Shown piece after piece: positions 12,541 through 24,508 of a stretch of DNA of 64,000 nucleotides. The position numbers were made by a program, and so were the translations under genes. The stretch comes from Lunularia cruciata (taxonomy: Eukaryota > Streptophyta > Marchantiopsida > Lunulariales > Lunulariaceae): assembly GCA_948567375.1 (NCBI GenBank), contig OX419758.1, positions 63,307,001-63,371,000 on the forward strand, in the 5' to 3' direction. Every line of letters starts with the position of its first letter. The stretch's first letter is position 1. The notes under the pieces were generated by a model, which worked only from the letters and a program-made list of their open reading frames with translations, was not told where the DNA came from and made no database searches.

Positions 12541-14085
12541 CTTACAATGGGTTCGGTGGGTAGCAATGGTTCCCGATGGAGATTACATTTCCAAGTGGAT
12601 GGCACATTCAAAACTGTTGTACTTCCTTTGGGGCAGAAGGCACTCCAAGACAAAGGTTTTTGGGCTGAAGGTGTCTAGGCCAAAGTTTGGCAATGGGTAA
12701 GGTCTTCGCGCTTGCACCTCCTTTGGCTAGGGCCGTCCTCCAACTCACCCCCTTTGAGTCCATCTCTTAAGTGTGCACTTCCTCTTTTAGTCATTCTTTT
12801 TACTTGTGTAGTTGCCCTCCACGGTGAGTGCAAGCATTACAAAACCACTTTCTATTCTTGACATGTTTATAACTTGGCATAAACTCAAGAAAAAGGTGTA
12901 AAACTAATCAAAAGAAAGGAAAAGGTGAAAAGGTGAAAAGGATGTTGCTACACCAACCTAACCCACTCATTGTCATTGGATCCTTGCATTGACCCTTAGT
13001 AGAACCGGTAATTAGGAATAACAACTATTCCTATCTCCTCAGCAACTGCAAGAGATTTTCAATAATGATGTAATATAATCAAGATGTAATATATTATGAC
13101 TCAATTATAAGTTACTTTAGATATTTAAGCTTTGAAATGAAAAGTGTATATCTATAGGTTCTATGTTCAAGTTTAAGATGTTTTAGAATTTTGGGATTAA
13201 TGATAAGGTCATTTAAAAACAAAAATACTCAATCATTTTACTTATATATTTCAGATGAAAATCAGATGTGAAAAAGAAGATGAAAATGATCATAAATTCA
13301 ATATGATTGAATCTTCATACAACGTGACTATGAATTTAAACTTCAATTTGGTTTATTGTTTTGGATGCTTCTTACAGATTTAAATTTTTTTATATTAAAT
13401 TTCATTTTCCAGTGTAATTTATCTAGTCTATCTAGAATGATAATTGATAAAATAATTCAAATGAATGAATATTATATACTATAAATGAAAATATTAGGAA
13501 TATAATAAATGTTTATAAATTTTTTTTATATACTAATTATACTATTCTCCTAAATCATAGTAACCACTTTTTTTATATTATTTTGGTGAATAATGGTAAT
13601 ATTTTATATACATTTTATGTACATTCTAGATATAGACTTGTCATGTGTATTTATTTTGGACTGTTGAATATTTATAACTATTGTGGCATATTTTTTCTCT
13701 TTGTGCAGCGTACGTACTTTCGATTGCGATATGGCGTTTATTCCTAGTTTTCTTGGGGTTACATAAAAAAATCCACAATGTTAATCTTCCAACATACTAC
13801 TAAATGTTTAAGTGCCTATGCAAGTCTTTACATGTATTATGATTGGATGAAAATTTGGTGACAGTCATTGTATTTAGAATGATCTAAGGAAACATGTTTT
13901 CATCAGTGATTTTTTCCATGCAGTCATACAGAATTCAAGTATAAATTAGGTATACTCATACACTTTTATGATGATAAGCATAATCTTTTATGGGGAAAAT
14001 TAAATTATCCTTTATGTATCATGAGATATATTCTAAATTGAGCATATCAGATTCTTTTATTTTGACAAATCACAAGTCATCTAAC
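12541..14085. other. AT-rich intergenic stretch, nothing recognised
   Basis: No ORF with recognisable content, no repeat shared with the rest of the window, and no RNA gene seen. 13000-13700 is very AT-rich with many stops in all frames. Confidence 0.6.
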
Positions 14086-14660
14086 TTGGAATAACTAACT
14101 GTTCAATAACTACACTGTTCAATAATCATAAGAAATTGCACAACGCGAATAGCATTACATCGTATGCAGTCCAAGAGTTTGACAAAAGCCAGAATCGATA
14201 TAGTAATAAGACCGAAATAACAAAAAAATTCGACACGCGTCTAATCTCTAAAGCAAAATGATTGGAAAATATTCGGGCGTAGCCCCATTTTACCTCCACT
14301 AAGTTAACTACAATAAGGCATGGTCTACTGTAGGGCAGATTTCTCATATTAATTCGCGCATTCTCGAGAGAGTTCGAAATGAGAACAGGCAATTCAATTC
14401 ATCACGATGAGATTTATAGTAATTCAACTCATCTGGCATGGTTTACGGCAAGGCAGATTTCTCGTATTATTGGAGCTAGCCCCATTTTACCTATTTTTTG
14501 TCTCTCCCTTGTAAGAAAGCTTGATGGGTCTTCTTATCTTCATTTGTTCTACGTGGTCGCTTTTCCCGACAAATAATAAATTTACAGGTAAAGACGAAAA
14601 AAAACAAGATTAGTTGTATTGACAACAAACAATAACATATCCAAGCAGCTTTGGTACTTC
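14086..14660 (+). promoter_or_regulatory. 5' flank of MTPSL copy 2, rearranged relative to copy 1
   Basis: Homologous to 2940-3268 but longer. Extra material includes a stray piece of exon 1 (14366-14420) that matches about 14860-14913 of the same pseudogene. A short local duplication contains GGCATGGT...GGCAGATTTCTC at about 14317 and 14437. The tail (14480-14570) is the dispersed repeat also seen near 3150, 47880 and 55050. Confidence 0.45.
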
Positions 14661-14761
14661 GTACTTGGCAAAACAGCATGAAAGGTCATCACAGAGCACG
14701 TCTTGTGTTATCTCAATCCGGCTACACCGAGGCAGCCGCTCTTGTTTTGTGAACTTGCACG

Positions 14762-14818
14762 CCTTCGTACTCGGATATCTAGGGTTTCTGCTCTCGATTG
14801 GATATCCGAGTACGAAGG
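14762..14818. repeat. Perfect 18-bp inverted repeat marking a local inversion
   Basis: CCTTCGTACTCGGATATC (14762-14779) and its exact reverse complement (14801-14818) flank 21 nt. Copy 1 has the same region in a single orientation near 3398-3440 (TACTCGGATCTCCAATCC), and the copy 2 loop plus right arm is its reverse complement. The segment has therefore been flipped with duplication of one arm. Confidence 0.88.
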
Positions 14819-14827
14819 AAAGATGGA

Positions 14828-17012
14828 ATGCAGGAAGAAAAGATGACCTTTACCGGAAGGAGAGAGTTCGAAATGGGAACGGCTAATTCAACTCATCACA
14901 ATGCGATTTCTAGTGATCCACATTTCCATGCTAGCGTTAATGATGGACACTCTCAAAATCCCATTGAAAAAGTTAGCCCGGATCCACAGTCGGCGCTTGC
15001 CAACGCTGCAGTCACACCAGAGCAGTATCCACCGCCGAGTTTATGTTCCCGTACGCAGATGAACTCCCACATCCACTTATGGAGATTATTCACGAAGAAA
15101 CTATCAAGTGGGCGGAAAGTCATGGAATACAAAATCATATGGGTGCTGCGTTGTTTAATGAGGTGGTCACGGCTAGACCAACAGATCTCATTTCGTTCAC
15201 ATGCGGGTATTCGGAAGAAGAAATGCCGTTCCATACAGCATGCAGACAGATGTTTTTAACCTTCGTTACGACGATTCAATGGACGAGAAAAACTCATTGA
15301 TCTACTGTGACTCAGATGCGATATGGGCATCTGGACTAGAATCAGCCAAGATATTCTTATTTCACTTTCCTGAGTATCCGGTTTTGCGTTCATCTTTGCA
15401 AGAACTATTGTTCGACCACGCCCAAAATGAACGTCTTGCTGATGTTCAAGCATTTGACGAAGAGCTGGCTGAAGCCAGACGCCACTCGTGTACGTACATC
15501 CAGACTTTCAATAAGGCAAAGAGAGATTGATGTCCTCAAGACTCTACATCTTGCATGGTCTGCCATCCGGAATTTCTTAGATTGCTAAGCATACACTATT
15601 GCTAAGGATTCACAGTGTTTTGCTTGGGAACAGACATGTGGCTGAGCATTACGGTAATTTACAGTACGTGAGAAGTCCACAACAAATGTTTTCTTATATT
15701 ATGTTGTGGCGGTGGATCACATATCAGTAGATATCAGCTGATAAAGAGCATATAGTTATGCCGTTTCGATAACCTTGTACTCACCATTTGTTTGCAGTCG
15801 AGGATCTGCAGCTCACGACAGCACTTGGAAGATCCCTGCGCGATCTGTGGAATGACACTCTTCAGTCTCCAGTATCACGCGACGGAAAGGTCAACATGGC
15901 CAATAGTACCCTCCGATACATTCTGGCTAACTATCCTGAAGTGAACATAACGAAAGCGGGAGGACATGAGATCTTAAGTATAGAAGAGTACACTCGACTT
16001 CGTCATTGGACTGTAGGGTAAGATCAGTTTGTGGTAAGGCCTCAGTTCTTATCCTCATTTGTTCGAAATTGAGCTCAATAGATATGCAGTTTTGACTCTG
16101 AGTCGCACGTCGCGATGTTGCTTCTGCTGTCTAGAGAGCGAAGTATCAGAATTTCTACTTCAGTCCAACACACAGGCGTGTTTACGAGCTGTTGCATTAA
16201 TCCTTCATTACGTATGACAGGGTATAGATTTTTTGACGTAGTGAGCCTTGTGGAAGGATCCAAAATCGACATCCAGAGTGGACGGATTTTAGGGGACCTA
16301 CCGTAAGGATGGAGCATCGCGTTTGCTACGCTGGGACTTTAGACTCCTACAAACGTCGCGTTTTGGGTAGGCTGAGAGCCCAGATGGCGAGTCAGGAGGA
16401 AGTTTTCTTGAATTCTGGAGTAACCATGTCCAGGGCATACGCCTAGGAAACCAGATTTCAGTGGCACGTCTCCTGTAAGGCCTTTGTCAGACAGAACCAT
16501 AGTAACCTGCTATACGCCATCCAGATTAGGATTGTAGTAGTAAGGAAAAGTTTACAGAAATCCTTTTTTATTTCCCTACCTCAAAAGGTACCTTTGCCTC
16601 TTGCCCTTTGAGTTTCGGGGGTCCATCCTCCAAACCTCCGCTCAAACGTAGCCAGCCTCGGGGTTTGCTATTAGTTTGTCTCGAAACTCGACCGAAATTC
16701 AAGACCTCTTGAACTAACTATAAATATGAAAAGACAAGAAACAAGGTCATATGGAAACCTTAAACTGTGGAATTTCATGGAACGTCGGTAAATGAAAGTC
16801 TGTTATTACGGTTTAGTGGGCCAAAAGCATAGAAGTTTTCTTGAATCGTTACTCTGTTCGTGTGCTCGTCACGGGTTACAAAGAGAGGAGGATCTGCTAT
16901 CTCGGATTACCAGCTTTACCTTACAGTTCACTATTCAGCCCTCATATAGCCTTATGGACGCCGCAAGTAATGTTCAGTGGCCCAGCATAACGATCCGTCA
17001 TCCTTTTACAAG
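14828..17012 (+). pseudogene. MTPSL copy 2, broken terpene synthase gene lacking exon 4
   Basis: Tandem paralogue of the gene at 3452. Equivalent exons are 14828-15489, 15798-16033 and 16886-17012, with splice sites conserved in place. Lesions relative to copy 1: a 1-nt deletion near 15038, a 1-nt deletion near 15263 just before the Asp-rich motif (RYDDSMDE in the shifted frame), TAA at 16019-16021 replacing the Leu codon after TVG, and a 4-nt deletion plus 2-nt insertion in exon 3. The homologous sequence stops at about 17106, where a family B LTR begins, so exon 4 with the Glu of the NSE triad and the RY pair is absent. The TAA also creates a GTAAGA donor-like site, but the frameshifts still exclude a full-length enzyme. 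Confidence 0.88.
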
Positions 17013-17106
17013 GTAATAGATCGACGCCATTCAATTTGATCACCACGAGCTCCGTTCGCTTTTCAGTGCTTCCGTTGATCATGATCATGATTCGGATCTG
17101 GATCCT

Positions 17107-17911
17107 TTACAAAGTGCTCTGCTTATTTAGAGGAGATGTGTGAAGTGTGTTGTTGTTCTGTATTTGTTGAAGGTGAGTAAAGAGAAATGTTGTAACTCAA
17201 TGCTCGTCGTTTTAACTTAATTTTGAGTATCAATCCGATATGAGTGGTTGGAGAATATTAAAGTGCAAGTCCGTTATGAGTGGTTGGAGAATATTAAAGT
17301 GCAAGTCCGATGTGAATGTTAGAGAATATTGAAGTGCAAGTTTGAGTGTTGGATGGTGGATTTTACATTTCTGATTTTATTCTATATGTTTGATCTTGAG
17401 TGATAGTAATCAAAGTAATGACTTGACATATCCACTTGACATATCCACGAGGAATTATATTGTTGGTAATATTTTATATTGACGAGTGTAGCATGGGATT
17501 AATGTTAAGTAATTTTGATCAAGGAAGTTTTGCCTTCAGTGGAGAGATAAGTTGGGTTCTCAGTGGAAAGATAAGTTGGGCCTTTAGTGGAAAGATGGAA
17601 TACAATTTTGAAGTGAAATCATTTCGTAATGAATTAGTTTTCTTTGAGAGAATATGAATTATCACAATTAAGATTATTTAGAAAGATTTGATAAAATTAT
17701 AATAATATGTGTTATTAATTTGTGATGAGACTATAATCAGTGTTTGTTATTTTCTTTTGGAGGTGGTTTTTACCCGAGAGATTAAAAGTATAATTAAGAA
17801 GAATTAATTATTATTTTTTATTTTTTATTTGACTATTTCTAACTTGTATCTTTGTGTGAATTAATTTTATCAATTGATTATCACAAAAGTGATATTTATC
17901 ACATTGTCACA
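17107..17911 (+). repeat. Family B LTR (partial), plus orientation
   Basis: Matches 28468-29163 in plus orientation and the complements of 24509-25190 and 36700-37310. It begins AAGTGCTCTGCTTATTTAGAGG and ends ATTGTCACA. The U3 part present in other copies is missing, so it is 5'-truncated. A local triplication of a GAGTGGTTGGAGAATATTAA-type unit lies at 17235-17340. It starts abruptly in MTPSL copy 2 intron 3 and accounts for the lost exon. Confidence 0.72.
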
Positions 17912-18400
17912 TTTGGATCCAGAAGTATTTTTATTTTGTATTTTTTTTTAGCTAAGAATGGTACATGTGAAAAAATCTTTGATTTAATGGTTGTGTCAAG
18001 ATAAGATCATATATTTTGGAGAATATTCTCATGAGTACAAATATTCTTTTAGACTTTTGGTCTAATAACTTGATTTATTCTTGTAATAAGTAACTTTGGT
18101 GTGTAAATATTTCATACATATATAAATGAGAGGTGAGGAGGTATATATCATCCTTTTATTTACAATTATTTTTTTCATTGAATTCTTTAGTAACTCATGG
18201 TTTGAGCATTAGCCTTGGAAGAATATAATGGAGTTGTGATTTCTTGCCTTCTTAGTTCATGATGCATTATTATAATAGCCATCAAAGGTTCATCTTGAAT
18301 GAGAGATAGACCAATTCATAATTTGAAACTACTTACTTTATCAACAAAATAAAGCTTCTAATCAAATTCTTGCAAGACCCCTCCCTACTCTTGCACAATG
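17912..18400. other. AT-rich spacer, nothing recognised
   Basis: Between the family B LTR end and the first recognisable chromovirus integrase sequence. No ORF or repeat identified. Confidence 0.5.
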
Positions 18401-18419
18401 TTAGAAATGTATAAGCATG

Positions 18420-19465
18420 GATTTTGTTTTTGAATTGCACAAGATCACCTCAAGGTTTGATCAGAGTCTTTGTCAACCAACTCAACAAATTGATTCATGT
18501 GCATCCTACCACCAAGGATGTGACAATTTGACCATTAGCTCACCATGGCTTGTCTTGAGTGTTCATCATTGATAGAGGCACTCATTCATTGGTTTATTTT
18601 GGAGAACACTCTTTGGCATCTTCAAACCAAATTAGCCATGTCCACGACTTACCATCCAAAAACTAATGAAAAAATAGAGTGGGCTAATTGCACTATTGAG
18701 GACATGCTTTGAGGCTTCACCATAGATGAGGAAGAGAGAGGGACACTTTGCTTCCATTGGTAGAATTTTCCTACAACAATTCAATAAATGCATCCACACA
18801 TATCACACCATTCTTCCTCATGTATGGAGAGCATCCTTTCATAATTTTGAGCTTGATGAAGATCCACCAAGTGGTTACCAAGGTTGACATTGTCAACACT
18901 TTTGTTTTGAGAATCCAAAGGGGTGTGGAGAATGCCAAGCACATGTTGCAGATTGCACAAGATCAACAAAAATAGGATGTATATGCACATCATATTTGCA
19001 CATAAAGTTCAATGTTGGGGATCAAGTCTGGGTGCCCATAGTCAACTTCACATTAGTTGGCCCTTGTAAGCTCAAACCTTGTTTTATTGGGTCTTTTACT
19101 ATCCTTCATCAAATTGGCAAAAGTGGCCAATCATCTCGAGCTACCGCCACACATGAAGATCCATCCAATGTTCCATATTTCCTTCCTATGTAAATATGCA
19201 CCTTGATGGCCCCACTTTCCTTCCATACAAGAAATTAGACCTTGTCCAACACTCATTGATGGCATGGAGGAATATGAAGTTGAAAGCATTCTCCATAAAT
19301 GTATATGTGGTACTTGCCATCCACATGTAGCATATCTTGTTCATTGGAAAGGGTACTCATTGTATGAGGTAACATAGGAGCCAAAAACCAACTTGATCCA
19401 TGCACAAGTGTTATTGTAATCTTTTGAGCAACAACTTTGCAATGAAGATGTTGCATCTTAAAAGA
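18420..19465 (+). pseudogene. Chromovirus (Ty3/gypsy family C) integrase and chromodomain remnant
   Basis: Broken plus-strand frames carry, in order: the integrase core around the second catalytic Asp (IDRGTHS, 18570), a TTYHPKTN-type segment (18645), VEFSYNNSINASTH (18757), the C-terminal GDQVW...CKLKPCFIGSF module (19018-19110), and a chromodomain EYEVESIL...HVAYLVHWKGYS (19268-19365). The chromodomain at the integrase C-terminus defines chromoviruses. A polypurine stretch (AAAAGAGGTGAAG, 19461-19473) directly precedes the LTR. Gag to RNase H are absent, and stops and frameshifts rule out function. Confidence 0.82.
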
Positions 19466-19474
19466 GGTGAAGTT

Positions 19475-20073
19475 TGTAATACCAATAGCTAGACATATTA
19501 TCTAGAGATTGAAATTGGCTTGGTAACATTTGGAAGGATGTTATATATGATGGACTAAGTAGATTAGATAGAGATATCACCAAAAGAGTACGTCCAATAA
19601 TAGAGAAAGAGTCAAAAACACACTAAAAGCTTTAGAGCCAATCTTGGAGGCCTAAACCAATGAATTAAGTCTCAAAACTAAAAACATTCCCCTCCCTTTG
19701 GACAAAGAAGCTAACTTTCTCTCCCTTTTTTGTCTCATTGAGAGCTTTCCAATGGTACCTCACCCATGCAATTCAAAGCTTCCTATAAAAAAATTCCCTA
19801 AAGATTTTCCTCTGGTCAAACTTGTTTGACCAACCAAATAGGACAAGGACCAGTATGTCACCCATCCATACAAATAATCTAAGGGTGGAGCTCACCAACA
19901 TGTCACATGTTCATATATATAATCCAAGGGTGGAGCTTCCTTTGAAGGGATCCTCTTTGCTATATAATAAAGACAAGGTGCTCCTTTGGGGCATCAAAGT
20001 ATTGAGTGTTGAACTTTTATGTTTTCTCTCTTGTGTTTCTCTTGGGGTTTTTTTCTATCCTCAGATTATTACA
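19475..20073 (+). repeat. Family C chromovirus LTR, 599 bp
   Basis: Runs TGTAATACCAATAGC to CAGATTATTACA, directly after a polypurine tract and the chromodomain, so it is the 3' LTR of the remnant upstream. The solo LTR at 22451-23193 is clearly homologous along its length. A TATA-like TATATAATAAAG lies near 19960. Confidence 0.85.
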
Positions 20074-20655
20074 CAAGGATTGTAGTGCATGCTCTTGAGC
20101 CTAGAGTAATATTAGTGGAGTTGGACCTACAAAGAGGAGTGTTTGGTAGATAAGTAAGATTGTCATAATCTTTTATAATTTCTAAGGCATTATAAACAAC
20201 ATCTATGGCTCCTAGATGTCCTAGTGGACGTGTAGAAGATGGTGATGGAGAGCATGATGGACTAGATACTAGTCAACCACTTACTTCTATAGAGATTGTG
20301 TCTAGTATAATGTTAGGGCTAGTTTAGTTGATTATATGCTCTCCTTTGTTCTCGGCCAATGACATGTTTATGTCATGAGTTGACCCATCTCCAATGTCCC
20401 AGTTGGCTACACTTTGTGATGGTAAGAATAGTATGATTCTTGCGTTTAGAGCAGAGGTGGTTGTTGGTGGAGTAAACTTGGGTAAGGGGCATGACGTTGC
20501 CTACTAGTGGCTATTGGTAGGTTGGAGGAGCTAGACCTATATTTGAGCAAGCTCATTTTACACTTAGAGTTGTCCTATTGGATAACCAAAGTATGACTTT
20601 AGTTTGGTAGGACCTTCAAAGAAGGTCTATATACCACAAAGGGTCTTATTAGACT
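20074..20655 (+). other. Possible start of a family C gag, or unrelated sequence
   Basis: An ATG at about 20205 opens a short frame (MAPRCPSGRVEDGDGEHDG...) broken after about 40 codons. If the LTR at 19475-20073 also served as a 5' LTR, this would be the gag leader. I see no primer-binding site next to the LTR, so the assignment is weak. Confidence 0.2.
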
Positions 20656-23600
20656 CTAGTGACTCTCTACACAAGTTCCAAGACTAATTAGCAAGGCATT
20701 CAAGTCCTTATCCTTTGCATTTCTCCTCCTCGTCTCCTGCACCAACAACTTCAACTCGTGCAATCTCGTTTCTTCAATCTTGATGCTGGCTTCTGTACTT
20801 AGCTTTGCATTCATCTTTGTTACAATCTCCTTCAATGGCTCAAGTCTCATTCTTCTCTCCTATTCTTGATCTGCAAGCCAATCTTCCCTATACATTGCCA
20901 ATTCTGCCTCAAACTCAACTTTCACTATCCCCTTCTCCTTCTCCTTCTAAACAATCTTCTCTTCCAAACTACGAAGTATCTCCCTTAGTCTTCTTCTTCT
21001 CTATATCTCACTATCAACTCTCTTTGCCAAAGCTGCTTCTTCTCTTCTACACTCTCCATCACTCTATTAAGCTCTTGCTCTTTCTCTGCTACTCTTGCCA
21101 TAGCATGAATAATTTCTAATTGTGAATCTACAAACTATTGTTTCAAGATTTCATACTCCGCTATCTGTCTTTCCCTTGCTATGACATTCTGCTCTATCAT
21201 TCTCTCTTTACTCCCCACTTCCTTCTTTAAGTTTTCAATTACCTGATTTTGTACTACTACATCTACTCATAGTACTTCCCTCTCCTCCTCACCTCGGGTT
21301 ATACTCTTCTTCAACTCCAAGTTCTCTTCTTCTAATCTTGCTAACACTTGCAACATAGTCTTCACCTCCAAATACTTCAATTGCATCTCCTTCTTTCTCT
21401 GCTACAATTTTGTTAACAACAAGCACACCACCTTCCGCAAATACTCTTCTCCTTCACTTGGGTTTACCTCAACTTGCAGACTTTTCTCCTTCTTTGCCTC
21501 TTCTTCACTTGACACTTGCCTTCTTAGCCGCAATTGCCTTATGGGGATGGATTCTTCACTCCCTAAACTTCTACTCTCCACTTCTCTTACATTACTTGGT
21601 CCCACTTCATACTTTGCCTTCCTTCTGGATTGGATTCCTCTTTGAATGGTCACCCTCTTCTCCTCCTGCTTTGGAACTTCATCTTTGGGTCTCGGGTTAC
21701 CTTCTTCTTCCATTTCCATCTTCACTCTTGCTGCTTGTGTCACCATTCTACAACGTGAATTCAGGTTCTTCCTCCTTGTCCAAGTCTTTTGACTTGCACT
21801 CGGCTTCTCCTTTTGATTCTTTGCCCGATGATGCAAGTACCACCAATTCTTTCCTCAGGTTTATCTTCCTGATCTTCCAAGGTCTCATCACCGCTACTTC
21901 ATCTTCTTCTCCTTGTTGACTCCTCTTCTTCAACTTTGGAGTGTTCACCTTCAACTACACACTTTGCCCTGTCTACACATAGTACTCATCATTGCTTCTT
22001 ATCTGCAAGATGTATTGCTGCTCTTGTGCATCAACATCTCTTCTCAAATTGGGGTGGAAGTGCAACACCATCTTGTGTCTCTCTGCCACATTCAGCAAGT
22101 TAAGTCCCAAGTAGAAATGGGCTGTAAACGGCACAATGTAGTGTGGAGGCGACTTGCCTCGCAAGTTCCACACCATTTTTCTTGCACGTTGATGAAAGCA
22201 CTTTGCCTAATTGATTGGCTCTCCTGCAAACATCTTATGGAAGAACACCGCTTGATGTTTCATCACATAAGTCATTTGCTCCGGCTTCAAGATAACCATC
22301 ATTGCACTTACAATGCCTCTCCTCATTGGGTCCTTATAACTCTCAACTTTGTAGCCATTCTTTGTGCATTTTGAAGAGAAGGTGTCTCTCACTCTTGGGT
22401 TTCTTCAGCTACTTGTCCCTTCCCCAAGAACATGGCTCCGTGCTCATCACTGTAATACCAAGGGTTAGCCATATGATCTAGATGTGAAATTCGGTTTGGT
22501 AACATCTAGAATGATGTTATACATGATGGTCAAAATAGATCAGATAGAAGCATCACCAAAAGAGTACTTCTACTAATAGGGCAGAAACCAAAATAGACTT
22601 AAGAACCTTAGAACCAATAGCTAGACATATGATTTAAAGGTGAGAATTGGTTTGGTAACATCTGGAAGGATGTTACACATGATGGACTAAACAGATCAGA
22701 AAGAGGTATCACCAAAAGGGGACTTCTACTAATAGAGTAGGAACCGAAATATGCCTGAAATCTTTGAAGGCAATTTCGGAGGCCTAAACGGATGAATTAG
22801 GCCTAAAAAATGTGCAGATTCCCCCCCCCCCCAATAGAGGAAAGGCTGGCCTTCCCTCCCCCTTGGTTTGTCTCGTCGAGAGCTTTCCAACGGTACCTTA
22901 CTCATGTGATTTTGAGATTCCTACATGAAGATTCCCTAAAAGATTCCCTCCGGTCAAAGCTCGTTTGACCAACCAGATAGGACCTAGACCAGACAGGTCA
23001 ACCATCCAAGTAAGTAATCCAAGGGTGGAGCTTGCTGACATGTCACCTATCTGTGTCCCTAATCCTATGGTGGAGCTTCCTTGGAGGAGATCCTCTTTGT
23101 CTATATAATAAAGAGAAGGTGCTCCCTTGGGGCATCAAATGGGTGAGTGTGAAATCTGTGTTTTCTCTCTTCTCTTGTCCTCGGAGTATTACAATCACTA
23201 GCCTCTCTTCCAAGTACTAACCTCCAATCTGACTCTATCCATCAAGCCGGATTTCCTCTCTTCCCTTCTTCCTTGGGGCCATCAAGACATTTACTCTCGA
23301 TGATCTCAGTCATGAAACCTAGAAAGATAATGTTCCAATTCTGTGCCAACAATGTGATCCAAAGCCTGCTCAAGACTTTGATTCTGGCAATCACATCTAA
23401 TCTTTGAATTGCATGACTTCTCACTGCAAATTCAGAGTTCTTCTTCCCACCTTCCATCTTACTCTCTTCCACTCTGGGTTGGTGGATACTCTTCCTACTG
23501 ATTCCCAGACTAACTCTCCTAACTTCCTCTCAACACACCAATGCGTCTTTGACTACACTTCCTTTCCCATGATCTCCCGCAAGATGACTTCTTAACAGTG

Positions 23601-24030
23601 ATGGAAAATTACTTGTCATTGCTTTGTCTCTAGCCCAAATCTTATAGTGACACGCTTTCTCTATCTTTCTTCACTTCAAATTTCTACCAAGAAATCACAC
23701 CTCCTTTATACTCTTGTCACTGTCAATTTCCTCCCACTCATAGGCCAGCCATTTTTGTGCATGGTACCTTCTTGAATGTCCTACCCCAAAGGAAAGTTGT
23801 TACACTATCCTCACCTCGGGTTGAGCACCCCTCAGACAAAGTCTCCTTACTTTGGGTTGTAGGCTGATAAGGCAAATTTGAGTACTTTGTCTTCTGACAT
23901 GAAGTCACTTTACCTCAGATTACAACCCAAAGACACCATTCTTCACCTTTTGATGTCAAAAGGCGTAATATGACTTGTTTTGTACACTTCTTCAAAAATG
24001 AGAAAAAAAACAAAAATGTGGGTACCACAA
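20656..24030 (-). pseudogene. Repeat-borne coiled-coil ORF, copy 1 (split by solo LTR)
   Basis: Read from high to low coordinates, three homologous copies (also 25414-28225 and 37530-40455) show the same order: an N-terminal region with IARIKVLSRLWIT, a segment with MFAGEPIN and NLRGKSPPHYIV (22392-21973), a charged linker (21954-21748), and a long K/E/R-rich coiled coil (21836-20656). Homology with copy 3 ends near 24030 at GTACCCACATTTTT on the minus strand. Stops and frameshifts occur every 60-150 codons. A 743-bp solo LTR at 22451-23193 interrupts it. No enzymatic motif; I do not recognise the family. Serine/leucine-rich plus-strand ORFs here are shadows of the coiled coil. Confidence 0.6.
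22451..23193 (+). mobile_element. Solo LTR of family C with 5-bp target-site duplication
   Basis: Begins TGTAATACCA and ends GTATTACA. It is flanked on both sides by ATCAC (22446-22450 and 23194-23198). Removing it restores colinearity with the uninterrupted coiled-coil copy 2 near 27440. It is longer than the 599-bp sister LTR because the first ~155 bp are tandemly duplicated (22451-22605 and 22606-22765, each with TTTGGTAACATCT). It also has a run of 12 C at 22821-22832. Unequal recombination between two LTRs normally leaves such a solo LTR. Confidence 0.93.
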
Positions 24031-24508
24031 TCAGCTTTTATGGCTAGTTTTGGAATGAGGGCATTTAGCACATCCATCCTCTTTGGCCACTACCTTCCCT
24101 TAATAAACTTAAATTGTCTAAGTTTTAGAAAATCTAGGTCCTTTCACTACATACCGCTTTCTCTTGATTATATTGATAATCCCTTGATGAAACTATCTCT
24201 TAGCATTGTTAAGTACTTCTTCAAGCATAAATTTCACCTTCCTATTCAAGATCATGTCCTCCATAATCTTTCTAAAATCAATCATGGATTTGATCTTCTA
24301 TTGGATTTTGTAAGCAAGTAATTTACCTCTTTGGTCCTTCCTACCCCTCCAAATGTTTTTTCAACTTCTTCTTCAGCCATCTCTTCATCTATGAATGTAT
24401 CTTTCCCAAAGGTTTGTTTTTGCTTAACATTAGGCTTTGGTGTAGACCTCTACTTAACTTCAAGTTTTAGTGTTGGCCTTTCATTATTGCTAGGTTCTAG
24501 TATAGGTA
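24031..24508 (-). pseudogene. Degenerate gag-like or unknown retroelement segment
   Basis: Lies on the minus strand between family B LTR 24509-25413 and the start of coiled-coil copy 1. Fragments such as KVKFMLEEVLNNAKR and DTFIDEEMAEEEVEK are charged and helical but carry no diagnostic motif. By position next to the LTR it would be internal sequence of the family B element. Confidence 0.3.

Noticed and set aside
21410-21919. Plus-strand ORF of 169 aa rich in Ser/Leu/Pro
   Set aside because: It is the antisense of the coiled-coil ORF, whose minus-strand reading is the one preserved across copies 1-3 and the inverted fragment.
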